Of a stretch of 29,013 bases of DNA, positions 1-7,186 are shown piece by piece; position 1 is the first letter of the stretch; every line of letters begins with the position of its first letter. The translations under genes and the position numbers were made by a program. Origin of the DNA: an uncultured Ideonella sp. GTDB taxonomy: Bacteria > Pseudomonadota > Gammaproteobacteria > Burkholderiales > Burkholderiaceae. Under the pieces are notes generated by a model that worked only from the letters and a program-made list of their open reading frames with translations, was not told where the DNA came from and did not search any database. The stretch covers positions 1 to 29,013 of the forward strand of contig CAMLGG010000039.1 of the NCBI GenBank assembly GCA_946479475.1. Direction: 5' to 3'.

Positions 1-133
1 ATCGCTCGCCGAAGTGCCGCAGCGATTCGGCGATGGCCGGCACGCTGACGGTGTCAATGCCCACGAGCACGCCCGCCGCGCCGCTTGGCAGGGCGAGCGC
101 GAGTTGGTCGGCGAGGTCGTGTGCTTGCGGCAT
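1..133 (-). CDS. AcpS-like 4'-phosphopantetheinyl transferase, N-terminal part (cut by window edge)
   Basis: An open frame starts with ATG at 133 and runs off the left edge. The 44 visible residues contain the pattern GIDTVSVPAIAESLRHFGER, which matches the N-terminus of holo-ACP synthases: GxDxVxxxRI followed by RFGERF. The Asp of GID is a Mg2+/CoA ligand in that family. Such enzymes move the phosphopantetheine arm of CoA onto a serine of carrier proteins. The housekeeping acpS normally sits in a pdxJ operon, so a copy beside an amino acid:[carrier protein] ligase suggests a dedicated enzyme that activates the cluster's own carrier protein. The Arg usual after VxxI is replaced by Ala here. 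Only the N-terminus is visible, so the family call is probable and not certain. Confidence 0.55.
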   Translation of the reverse strand, partial: MPQAHDLADQLALALPSGAAGVLVGIDTVSVPAIAESLRHFGER

Positions 134-198
134 GTCAGGTCGATTGCCGCAAATCATAGCGGCGGCTTCCCGCCGACCGCAGCGCCCGCGGGCATAGT

Positions 199-990
199 TC
201 ACGCCCGCGGCGGCCCGCCCCCCTCGGTTCTGGGGGGAGCGACAGCTTCCTGCGGCGCAGCGGCGAGGCGCGTGACGAACCGGCGCAGCGCCCGCCAGAC
301 CACCAGCGGCATCTCGTGGCCGCCCTCGAAGGGCAGCCAGGTCACCTGCGCGCCGCCCGCCTGCAGCACTTCGCGCAGGCGCTCGCCGGCGCCGAAGGAG
401 AGGTCACCGTCGTGCCGGCCATGCGTCACGAGCGCCGGCAGGCGGCGCAGGCGGTCGAGGTGGGGCTGCCACTCGTCCAGCGCGATGCAGGTCGACGAAA
501 GCAACGCCAGGCCGGCGATGTCGTCGCGGCGTTCGTCCTGCGTGAGCAGGTGGTCCATCAGCAGCATGCCGCCCTGGGAGTAGCCCACGAGGACCAACCG
601 GGCGCCGGGGTGCTCGCGGCGGGCCTGGGCGAGCGTGGCCGCGAGCACCGCCCGCGCGGCCGGTCTCTCGCGCGGATGCCTGTCGAACAGGTCGCTCGGC
701 CCCTCGGCCAGGCGGGCCGCCCGGTGCGCGGCATCCACGGCCCACCACGACCGGCTGCCGTCCGGCTCCTGCACCGGCCCCTGCGGAATGAAGACCGGCA
801 GGCCCAGCCCGAGCGCATCGACCATCGGCTGAAGGACCTCGGGCTTCATCGTCAAGCCATGAAGGAAGATCAAGACCAAGCAATTCTGGGGATGCGGCAC
901 GGCACGGATTCCGATGGGGCTATGCGACACTTTGTCGCAGCCCGGCCGCCCAAGATAACGCGAAAGAAGCGCCCGGCACCCTCCCTCCAC
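199..990 (-). CDS. alpha/beta hydrolase, phospholipase/carboxylesterase (YpfH-like) family
   Basis: This is a serine hydrolase of the phospholipase/carboxylesterase type. The nucleophile elbow is GYSQGG (Ser138, numbered from 990). An oxyanion-strand LHGL lies near residue 45, the probable catalytic Asp is in GRHDGD (Asp194 or 196), and His225 is in GGHEMP. No signal peptide is visible, so it is probably cytoplasmic and acts on carboxyl- or thioesters. The longest frame begins at a GTG (990). GTGs at 930 and 900 are possible starts and fit the usual family length better, because the core begins near residue 35. A perfect inverted repeat (923-939) covers the GTG at 930. It diverges from the dehydrogenase/ligase operon and could act as an editing or product-releasing thioesterase for it, but that is inference from position only. 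The C-terminal tail is Pro/Gly-rich. Confidence 0.75.
   Translation of the reverse strand: MEGGCRALLSRYLGRPGCDKVSHSPIGIRAVPHPQNCLVLIFLHGLTMKPEVLQPMVDALGLGLPVFIPQGPVQEPDGSRSWWAVDAAHRAARLAEGPSDLFDRHPRERPAARAVLAATLAQARREHPGARLVLVGYSQGGMLLMDHLLTQDERRDDIAGLALLSSTCIALDEWQPHLDRLRRLPALVTHGRHDGDLSFGAGERLREVLQAGGAQVTWLPFEGGHEMPLVVWRALRRFVTRLAAAPQEAVAPPRTEGGGPPRA
923..939. promoter_or_regulatory. perfect 7-3-7 inverted repeat, candidate operator between divergent genes
   Basis: The sequence TGCGACA-CTT-TGTCGCA is a perfect palindrome with a 3-base centre. It lies 66 bases upstream of the ATG of the acyl-CoA-dehydrogenase-like gene and in the start region of the divergent hydrolase. That is a typical position for a dimeric regulator (for example TetR or GntR type) controlling both directions. 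No regulator gene is adjacent, so the cognate protein is unknown. A short RNA hairpin is the alternative reading. Confidence 0.4.
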
Positions 991-1004
991 GGACGACCGC
1001 CACC

Positions 1005-2180
1005 ATGAGCCAGACTGCCCCCAGTTTCGCGACGCTGCACGAGGCCGTGCGCCGCATCACCCAGGATGTCGCCGCCAAGCATGCCGACGACGTGGACGCC
1101 AAGGCGCGCTTCCCCCACGAGACGGTGGCGGCGCTGCGAGAGGCCAAGGTCCTGTCGGCCCTGGTGCCGAAGGAGCAGGGCGGCAGCGGCCTGGGCATGC
1201 GCGAGGCCGGCACGCTGGTCAGCACGCTGTCCCAGGCCTGCGGCTCCAGCGCCATGGTGCTGGCCATGCACTACATCCAGCTGGCCTGCGTGGCGCGCCA
1301 CCACGGCGGCAACGCCTTCCTGCTGCAGTTCCTGCGCGAGATGGTGGAGCAGCAATGGGTGATGGCCTCGATCACCTCCGAGGTGGGCACCTTCGGCGAC
1401 ACCCGCTCCAGCATCTGCGCGGTGCAGGTCGAGGGCGAGCGCTTCACGCTGGCGAAGGAAGCCACGACGGGCTCGTACTGCGCGCATTCCGACGTGATCC
1501 TCGTCACCGCGCGCCGCGCCGCCGATGCGGGCGCGAGCGACCAGGTGCTGGTGATGGTCCGTGAAGGCGACTTCACGCTCGAGCAGACGACCACCTGGGA
1601 CACGATGGGCATGCGCGGCACCGTGAGCCCGGGCTTCAAGCTCGCCTCCAGCGGCCCGGCCCAGCAGATCCTGCCGGTGCCCTTCGGCGACATCGCGGCG
1701 CAGACCATGGTGCCCTACTCGCACATCCTGTGGTCCTCGCTGTGGTGGGGCATCGCGGCCGGCGCGCACGGCAAGGCGGCGAACTACGTTCGCGGCGTCG
1801 CCCGCAAGAACCCCGGGACCACGCCGCCGACCGCCGTCGCGCTGGCCGAGCTCACCGTGCAGCTGCAGACGATGCGCCACCACTGGCAGGCGCTGGCGGA
1901 CGAGTTCGATGATTTCGTCGCCGCCGGCACCGATGCGACCGAGCTCGCGAAGATCGGCTGGGCGCTCAAGATGAACAGCCTGAAGACCGCCTGCTCCGAG
2001 GCCGCGCCGCGCATCGTGCACGGCGCGCTGCAGATCGTGGGCATCCTCGGCTACAAGAACGACAGCCCCTTCGCCATGGGGCGTGCCTACCGCGACGCGC
2101 TGTCGGCGTCGCTCATGATCTCCAACGACCGCATCGCGGCCAAGAGCGCGTCGATGCTGCTGGTCTTCAAGGACGAATGA
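1005..2180 (+). CDS. acyl-CoA dehydrogenase-like flavoprotein of an amino acid:[carrier protein] ligase cluster
   Basis: The 391-residue protein has the three-part acyl-CoA dehydrogenase layout: an N-terminal helical domain (about 1-115), a middle beta domain with SITSEVGTFGD and the TWDTMGMRGTVS segment (about 120-230), and a C-terminal helical domain ending in GYKNDSPFAMGRAYRDA. Length and FAD-site layout are normal for the family. The catalytic Glu usually found in the IYEGT segment just after YRDA is missing: the aligned residues are L370-M-I-S373. The alternative Glu of the isovaleryl-CoA dehydrogenase type is also not seen around 238-255. The next gene (a ligase) overlaps its stop codon by the ATGA arrangement, so the two are translationally coupled. 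The likely substrate is therefore an aminoacyl thioester on a carrier protein and not a fatty acyl-CoA; this is inferred. The start was chosen as the first ATG, giving the usual N-terminus. Confidence 0.85.
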   Translation: MSQTAPSFATLHEAVRRITQDVAAKHADDVDAKARFPHETVAALREAKVLSALVPKEQGGSGLGMREAGTLVSTLSQACGSSAMVLAMHYIQLACVARHHGGNAFLLQFLREMVEQQWVMASITSEVGTFGDTRSSICAVQVEGERFTLAKEATTGSYCAHSDVILVTARRAADAGASDQVLVMVREGDFTLEQTTTWDTMGMRGTVSPGFKLASSGPAQQILPVPFGDIAAQTMVPYSHILWSSLWWGIAAGAHGKAANYVRGVARKNPGTTPPTAVALAELTVQLQTMRHHWQALADEFDDFVAAGTDATELAKIGWALKMNSLKTACSEAAPRIVHGALQIVGILGYKNDSPFAMGRAYRDALSASLMISNDRIAAKSASMLLVFKDE

Positions 2181-3097
2181 CGCGCATGAGCAAGACCTAC
2201 GACATCGAGGGCTTCAATGCCGAGCTGATCGCCGCGGGGCTGATCGTGCCGACGACGATCAAGGGCGGCTACGGGCGCGGCCCGGTGTTCGAGGACATCC
2301 TCGAGCGCTTCGACGCCCTGGTGATGCGCCTGGCCGCCGGCGACGGCGCCGAGCAGGTCACCTTCCCGCCCATCGTGGCGCGGCAGATGATCGAGAAGCT
2401 AGGCTACCTCGACAACTTTCCGCAGCTGGCCGGCAGCGTGCACAGCTTCTTCGGCAACGAGGCGAAGGCGCGCGAACTGTCGGAGCGGGTCGCCAATGGC
2501 GAGCGCTGGGAGGACCTGCTCGACATCACCGAGATCATGCTGCTGCCCGCGGCGTGCTACCCCGTCTATCCGACTTTCAGCGGCCTGCTGCCCGAGGGCG
2601 GCCGCCTGGTGACGGTGAAGAACTGGTGCTACCGCCACGAGCCCTCCGACGAGCCCACGCGGCTGCAGTCCTTCCGCATGCGCGAGTTCATCCGGGTCGG
2701 CGCGCCGGAAGCGGTCGAGACCTGGCGCGACGGCTGGCGCGACCGCGCCTTCGCGTTCCTCCAGGGCCTGGGCTTGCCGGTGCAGAGCGACGTCGCCAAC
2801 GACCCGTTCTTCGGCCGCGTGGGCAAGATGATGGCCACCAGCCAGCGCGAGCAGCGGCTGAAGTTCGAGATCATGGTGCCGGTGATCTCGCTCGAGAAGC
2901 CGACGGCGATCTGCTCCTTCAACTGGCACCAGGAGCATTTCACCGGCAAGTACGGCATCCGCCAGAAGGGCGGCGAGGTCGCCCACACCGCCTGCCTCGG
3001 CTTCGGACTGGAGCGTTGCACCCTCGCCCTGCTCAAGACGCACGGGCTGGATCCCAAACAATGGCCGGCCGAGGTGCGGGCCCAACTCTGGCCATGA
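2177..3097 (+). CDS. amino acid:[carrier protein] ligase (class II aaRS-like, atypical SerRS homologue)
   Basis: This enzyme family activates a small amino acid with ATP and loads it on the phosphopantetheine of a carrier protein, without binding tRNA. The 306 residues lack a tRNA-binding domain and keep class II synthetase motif 2 (NWCYRHEPSDEPTRLQSFRMREF, about 149-171, split by the loop) and motif 3 (GFGLERCTLALL, 275-286). The three zinc ligands of atypical SerRS and of these ligases can be placed at Cys127 (in AACYPVYP), Glu170 (in RMREF) and Cys273 (in TACLGF). Their spacing resembles the characterised Bradyrhizobium ligases, which use Gly or Ala. ATG 2177 overlaps the upstream TGA; ATG 2186 is an alternative start. 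The carrier-protein partner is not in the window. Confidence 0.88.
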   Translation: MTRMSKTYDIEGFNAELIAAGLIVPTTIKGGYGRGPVFEDILERFDALVMRLAAGDGAEQVTFPPIVARQMIEKLGYLDNFPQLAGSVHSFFGNEAKARELSERVANGERWEDLLDITEIMLLPAACYPVYPTFSGLLPEGGRLVTVKNWCYRHEPSDEPTRLQSFRMREFIRVGAPEAVETWRDGWRDRAFAFLQGLGLPVQSDVANDPFFGRVGKMMATSQREQRLKFEIMVPVISLEKPTAICSFNWHQEHFTGKYGIRQKGGEVAHTACLGFGLERCTLALLKTHGLDPKQWPAEVRAQLWP

Positions 3098-3101
3098 AGC
3101 G

Positions 3102-4103
3102 ATGGCCCTGAGCGACATCCGCCGCCGCGCGACCGCCCTGCCCGGCCTCGACCCGGCCACCTACCAGCGCCACGCCCTGCACGGCGAAGGCGTGCAGTGG
3201 ACGGAGAAGAACTGCTACGTCGACCTGTGGATCGAGCTGGTGCACGCGCTGGGCTGCGACCCGCACGCGATGCTGGGCCACACGCTGCCGGTCGACTTCG
3301 AGGGCGACCAGTGGACCTTCTTCAAGCCCTCGCATGATCAGCTGCGCCGGCTCTACGGCATAGACGTGCAGGAGCTGACGATCTGGCGCCCGCTGGCCGA
3401 CCATGCGCTGGAGCACCTGTCCGCCGGCAAGCTGGTCAGCGTCGAGGCCGATTCGTTCTGGCTGCCGGACACCGCCGGCACCGACTACCGCCAGAAGCAC
3501 ACCAAGACGACGATCGTGCTGGCCGACGTCGATCTCGAGTCGCGCCGCCTGGTCTACTTCCACAACACCGGCTGCTTCGCGCTCGAAGGCGAGGATTTCG
3601 CCGAGACCTTCCGCCTGGACAAGCCCGAGGATCCGAGCTACCTGCCGCTGTTCGCCGAGGTGGTCCGCTCGGACAGGCGGGTCGTGCGGCCGGCAGCCGA
3701 GCTGCGAGCGATGGCGCGTGAAGACCTGGCCGAGCAGTACGCCCGGCGCCCTGCGAGCAACCCGGTGCGCCGCTTCGCCGAGGCCTTCGAGAAGGACCTT
3801 CCGCTCATGCGCGAGCGCGGGCTGGAGCACTACCACGCCTGGGCGTTCGCCAGCACGCGGCAGCTGGGCTCGGCCGCCGAGCTGACGGCCCGCTGGTTGC
3901 AGTGGCTGAGCGTGGGCTCGCCGAGCGCCGCCGAGCAAAGGGCGATCGAGGCCTTCGACCGCCTCTCCGCCGGCGCCAAGACCTTCATCCTGAAAGGCGC
4001 CCGGCTCGTCTCGTCGAGCAAGCCGGCCGACCTGGGCACGCTCTTCAGCGGCATGGTCGAGGCCTGGGACGAGGGCATGGAGGCCCTCGCCCACGTCGTC
4101 TAG
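3102..4103 (+). CDS. DUF1839 family protein, probable papain-like aminoacyltransferase
   Basis: The 333-residue protein belongs to the DUF1839 family, which recurs beside amino acid:[carrier protein] ligases. It starts four bases after the ligase stop, so it is the third gene of the operon. Two segments look like the papain-fold acyltransferase BtrH of butirosin biosynthesis, which takes an acyl group off a carrier protein. One is EKNCYVDLWIELVHALG with Cys38 as possible nucleophile. The other is EADSFWLPDTAGTDYRQKHTK with His133, followed by a strand and HNTG (Asn155 or Asp142 as third member). From this I infer that it transfers the carrier-bound aminoacyl group to an unknown acceptor. The family name is firm; the transferase role is inference. 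Its stop codon overlaps the convergent GAF gene's stop within CTAG at 4100-4103. Confidence 0.8.
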   Translation: MALSDIRRRATALPGLDPATYQRHALHGEGVQWTEKNCYVDLWIELVHALGCDPHAMLGHTLPVDFEGDQWTFFKPSHDQLRRLYGIDVQELTIWRPLADHALEHLSAGKLVSVEADSFWLPDTAGTDYRQKHTKTTIVLADVDLESRRLVYFHNTGCFALEGEDFAETFRLDKPEDPSYLPLFAEVVRSDRRVVRPAAELRAMAREDLAEQYARRPASNPVRRFAEAFEKDLPLMRERGLEHYHAWAFASTRQLGSAAELTARWLQWLSVGSPSAAEQRAIEAFDRLSAGAKTFILKGARLVSSSKPADLGTLFSGMVEAWDEGMEALAHVV

Positions 4104-5044
4104 AAGTGCAGCGCGACGACCTCGCTGACCCGGCCCGAGTCGCCGATCACGGGAATCGCGAGCACCGAGCGCAAGCCCACTTCCGCCGCCTCGGCCTGCG
4201 CCGGTAGCGCAGCACTGCCTGAGGCGGCCTGCGCAATGCCGGTAGTCCAGGCCACGCCTATGGGCCCGAGCGTGTCTGCCGGCCGTGCACTGAATCCATT
4301 GGGCGTGAGCCGGCCCTGGGCCTCGCTGAAGCCGAAGGCACGCTGCAGGCGGGGCGCATCGCCATCTTCCGGCAGCCAGCTTTCCACCCGGCGGGCGATC
4401 GGTGTGCCGGCCGAGGACAGCAGGCTCAGCACCCACGCTTCGCGGCCGGGAACGCTGCAGGGCAGCGCCAGGGCGCGGAGGATGCCGGCGTTGGCGGCCA
4501 CCTGGGCCCGCACGAAGCGGGAGGAGGCGCCGACGTTGTCCAGGAAGACAGCGGATTCGCGCTGCCAGGCCAGGCCGGGCGCACCCGCGCCACGCGCAAG
4601 CGAGCCGTCGCGGCTGAGCGATTCCACTTCCGGCGATGTCGAGCCGAAGTAGCCGTCGGCCAGGCTGAGATCCCCCGTCACCCGCGGATCGTTGCGCCAC
4701 AGCTCCACCGCCCCGACGTGCGCCGCGCTGTCGCCGCACAGCAGAACGACGACCGAGGTGAGCGCCAGCCCGCTGAAGATCGGCCAGGCGACCGCGCAGT
4801 TCAGGCCGGCCGCGCGCGCGGCCGCGGTGCGGCGGAAGTACGAGCCCTCGAAGCCGCGCAGCAGGATGGGTCGCGCCTCTTCCCAGGCATGGCCCGGCAA
4901 GCCCTCGGCGCGGCCGAAGCACAGGGTGCGGCTGATCGCGCCGAAGGCCGGCGCTTCGTCGAAGAGGCCGCCGGCCAGCTCCAGCAGGTTGCCGTCCGCA
5001 CTCGGCACCCAGACTTCCGCGACTCGGATGAAGGTCTTGCCCAT
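4100..5044 (-). CDS. GAF-domain protein
   Basis: The 314-residue soluble protein appears to hold two GAF-type ligand-binding domains. One is about 15-115 (…FGRAEGLPGHAWEEARP…CAVAWPIFSG…VVVLLCGD). The other is about 145-314 (GAPGLAWQRES…VLSLLSSAG…GPIGVAWTTG…VGLRSVLAIPVIGDSGRVSEVVALHF). The LPGHAW and GLAW segments are the usual GAF helix-turn pattern. No kinase, cyclase or DNA-binding domain is attached, so it may be a stand-alone sensor or redox/small-molecule binding protein. It follows vanB on the same strand with a gap of 42 bases containing a strong hairpin (5046-5070), so it may be weakly co-transcribed with vanAB. The ligand is unknown. The start is the ATG directly after the hairpin. 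Confidence 0.65.
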   Translation of the reverse strand: MGKTFIRVAEVWVPSADGNLLELAGGLFDEAPAFGAISRTLCFGRAEGLPGHAWEEARPILLRGFEGSYFRRTAAARAAGLNCAVAWPIFSGLALTSVVVLLCGDSAAHVGAVELWRNDPRVTGDLSLADGYFGSTSPEVESLSRDGSLARGAGAPGLAWQRESAVFLDNVGASSRFVRAQVAANAGILRALALPCSVPGREAWVLSLLSSAGTPIARRVESWLPEDGDAPRLQRAFGFSEAQGRLTPNGFSARPADTLGPIGVAWTTGIAQAASGSAALPAQAEAAEVGLRSVLAIPVIGDSGRVSEVVALHF

Positions 5045-5045
5045 G

Positions 5046-5070
5046 GGCCCGGAATAGCACCTTCCGGGCC
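5046..5070 (-). terminator. 9-bp GC-rich hairpin between vanB and the GAF gene
   Basis: GGCCCGGAA (5046-5054) and TTCCGGGCC (5062-5070) are perfect complements around a 7-base loop. On the minus-strand transcript it follows the vanB stop by 16 bases and ends one base before the GAF-gene ATG. There is no run of U after it, so it is not a classical intrinsic terminator. It could dampen read-through from vanAB or hide the ribosome binding region of the GAF gene. Confidence 0.4.
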
Positions 5071-5086
5071 AGCGCTCAGTCGCGCG

Positions 5087-6037
5087 TCAGAGATCCAGCA
5101 CCAGCCGCGCTGACTTCGAGCGCGAGCAGCAGGGCGTGAACTGGTCGTTGGCCGCGTGCTCCTCGGGCGTGAAGTACAGGTCGCGGTGGTCCGGCGTGCC
5201 GGAGAGCACCCGCGTGATGCAGGTGCCGCACACCCCTTGTTCGCACGAGGTCTGGACGTCCACGCCGGCCTCGGCCAGCGCCTGCACCACGGTCTTGCCC
5301 GCAGGCACCAGGACGACGCGCCCCGAGCTCGCGATCTGCACCTCGAAGGCATCGCCCTCGCTGGCCGGCGCGGGCTCGGCGGCAAAGTACTCGCAGTGCA
5401 GTTTCGCCTCGGGCCAGCCTTTCTCGCGCGCAGTGTTCAACACCGCGTCCATGAAGCCCTTGGGGCCGCAGACGTAGAGGTGCTCGCCCTCGCCCGGCGT
5501 GGCCAGCCGGCCGGCGATGTCGAAGCGCTGTTCGGCCGGGCCGTCGTCGAAGTGGAACTGCGCCTTGGAGGCGAACGGCGCCTGGGCGATTCGATCGTGG
5601 AAGGCCATGCGCTCGCGCGACCGGGTGCAGTAGTGCAGCTCGAACTCCGCGCCGGTGGCGGCCAGGCGCTCGGCCATGCACAGGATGGGCGTGACGCCGA
5701 TGCCGCCGGCGAGCAGCAGATGCCTCTTCGCCTCGTGGGCCAGCGCGAAGTGGTTCTTCGGCGTGCTGATCGAGAGCACGTCGCCGACCTTCACCTTCTC
5801 GTGCATCGCCTCGGAGCCGCCGCGGCTCGAGGGCTCGCGCAGCACCGCGATCAGGTAGCGGTGCGTCTCGGTCGGGTCGTTGCAGAGCGAGTACTGCCGC
5901 GTGTGCCCGCCCACCGTCACGTCGATGTGCGAGCCGGCGGAAAATGAGGGCAGCGGCCGCCCGTCGACCGCGACCAGCTCGAAGCTGCAGATGCCCTCGG
6001 CCTCGACCGTGCGGGCGGACACTCGTACGTCGATCAC
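5087..6037 (-). CDS. vanB: vanillate O-demethylase reductase subunit (VanB)
   Basis: VanB passes electrons from NAD(P)H to the Rieske oxygenase VanA during demethylation of vanillate to protocatechuate. The 316 residues show the phthalate-dioxygenase-reductase order. The FMN-binding barrel has RQYSL (47-51), the nucleotide-binding domain has GGIGVTP (111-117) and CGPKG (190-194), and the C-terminal plant-type [2Fe-2S] ferredoxin domain has Cys265, Cys270, Cys273 and a Cys at 303/304. The start is a GTG at 6037 that overlaps the vanA stop (GTGA), which implies translational coupling. An open frame extends far upstream in this reading frame, but it lies inside vanA and carries no family sequence. 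Length is normal for VanB. Confidence 0.93.
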   Translation of the reverse strand: MIDVRVSARTVEAEGICSFELVAVDGRPLPSFSAGSHIDVTVGGHTRQYSLCNDPTETHRYLIAVLREPSSRGGSEAMHEKVKVGDVLSISTPKNHFALAHEAKRHLLLAGGIGVTPILCMAERLAATGAEFELHYCTRSRERMAFHDRIAQAPFASKAQFHFDDGPAEQRFDIAGRLATPGEGEHLYVCGPKGFMDAVLNTAREKGWPEAKLHCEYFAAEPAPASEGDAFEVQIASSGRVVLVPAGKTVVQALAEAGVDVQTSCEQGVCGTCITRVLSGTPDHRDLYFTPEEHAANDQFTPCCSRSKSARLVLDL

Positions 6038-7083
6038 GCAGCCACCTCCACAGCCACACCCTGCTCGGCGGCGAGCAGCCTCTCGATCACCTTGCGCGAC
6101 TGCACGCCCCCCGCATCGATGTTGAGCTTGAGCAGCGGCCGGTCGGGCCAGGCGAGCAGGTTCTTCTGCTGCTGCTCGAGCATCTGCAGGTCCTCGGCGA
6201 ATATCTTGCCCTGGCCCTCGCGGATGGTGGCGGTCAGCGCCGCGTCCTGCGGCTGGAAGTTGCGCGCCATGCCCCAGAAGTACCACATCGAGGTCTCGGT
6301 CTCGGGCGTGATGAAGTCGACCACGATGCTGGAGGCCTTCACGCTGGGATCGGCCTCGTAGCCGCCCCGGCCGGCCAGCGCCACGCCCACCTCGATCAGC
6401 ACGTGGCTCGGCGGCGTGAAGTGGCAGATCTGCCAGCGGTCCACCGGCTGGTCGTCGGGCAGGCCGTTGCCCCTCAGCGCCATCCGCCAGAACGGCGGCG
6501 CCATGATGTTGTCCATGAAGCGGCTGGTGATCACGTGGTCGCCTTCGACCCTGGTGCTGACCGGCGACTCGTCGATCTCCTTCTGGCCGATGCTGGTGGA
6601 GTGCACGTAGGTCTCGTGCGTGAGGTCCATCAGGTTGTCGACCATGAGGCGGTAGTCGCAGGCGATGTGGTACAGGCCGCCGCCGTAGGCCCAGGCGGGG
6701 TTGTCGGCCCAGGGCAGGTGGTGGATGGTGGCCGGATCGGCCTGGGCCGGATCGCCCGGCCAGACCCAGACGAAGCCGTGGCGCTCGACGACCGGATAGC
6801 TGCGGATGGCCGGGAAGCCGCGCACCCGCTGCCCGGGCATCGCGACCGTCTTGCCGTCGCAGCCCATCTCCAGGCCGTGGTAGCCGCACACCAGCTTGCC
6901 CTCGCAGACGCGCCCGAGCGACAGCGGCGCGCCGCGGTGGGGGCAGAAGTCCTCCAGCGCCGCCACCCGGCCCTCGGGGCCGCGGTAGAACACGATCGAT
7001 TCGTTGCAGATGCGTCGGCCGAGCGGCTTGCCCTCGATCTCGTCGGGCGTGCAGGCCACGTACCAGGCGTTCTTCGGGAACAT
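6034..7083 (-). CDS. vanA: vanillate O-demethylase oxygenase subunit (VanA)
   Basis: VanA is the Rieske non-haem iron oxygenase that removes the methyl group of vanillate as formaldehyde. The 349-residue protein has the Rieske [2Fe-2S] motif CPH(R)…CGYH with Cys47, His49, Cys66 and His69. The mononuclear iron site lies in NLMDLTHETYVH with His156 and His161 (the third ligand, an acidic residue, is further on). The N-terminus MFPKNAWYVAC is typical of VanA. The start at 7083 has GGAG seven bases upstream. The gene is divergent from vanR, and the promoter region carries VanR-type operators. VanA-like oxygenases can also act on syringate or other methoxybenzoates, so the exact substrate is probable and not certain. 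Confidence 0.92.
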   Translation of the reverse strand: MFPKNAWYVACTPDEIEGKPLGRRICNESIVFYRGPEGRVAALEDFCPHRGAPLSLGRVCEGKLVCGYHGLEMGCDGKTVAMPGQRVRGFPAIRSYPVVERHGFVWVWPGDPAQADPATIHHLPWADNPAWAYGGGLYHIACDYRLMVDNLMDLTHETYVHSTSIGQKEIDESPVSTRVEGDHVITSRFMDNIMAPPFWRMALRGNGLPDDQPVDRWQICHFTPPSHVLIEVGVALAGRGGYEADPSVKASSIVVDFITPETETSMWYFWGMARNFQPQDAALTATIREGQGKIFAEDLQMLEQQQKNLLAWPDRPLLKLNIDAGGVQSRKVIERLLAAEQGVAVEVAA

Positions 7084-7112
7084 CGGAGTCTCCTGTGGTC
7101 GTCTTGGCTTCA

Positions 7113-7126
7113 AATTGGATCCAATT
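7113..7126. promoter_or_regulatory. VanR operator, perfect palindrome
   Basis: AATTGGATCCAATT is a 14-base perfect palindrome containing ATTGGATCCAAT, the operator recognised by VanR of Caulobacter. On the minus strand a CATAAT hexamer directly overlaps its edge and could be the vanA -10 element, so binding of VanR would block vanAB transcription until vanillate is present. Confidence 0.8.
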
Positions 7127-7166
7127 ATGGGTCTCAATTGCCATTCAATGCCAGAATAGCGGCTAT

Positions 7167-7178
7167 ATTGGATCCAGC
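7167..7178. promoter_or_regulatory. second VanR operator, imperfect
   Basis: ATTGGATCCAGC differs from the perfect operator only in its last two bases. Its centre is 53 bases from that of the first site, close to five helical turns, so two VanR dimers would sit on the same face of the DNA. It lies 9 bases before the vanR start codon, which suggests autoregulation of vanR. Confidence 0.7.
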
Positions 7179-7186
7179 ATAGCATC

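Noticed and set aside
5087..7144. One long minus-strand frame covering vanB and reaching beyond vanA
   Set aside because: Upstream of the GTG at 6037 the frame is only a shifted reading of vanA with low-complexity Arg-rich sequence, so it is not a fusion protein.
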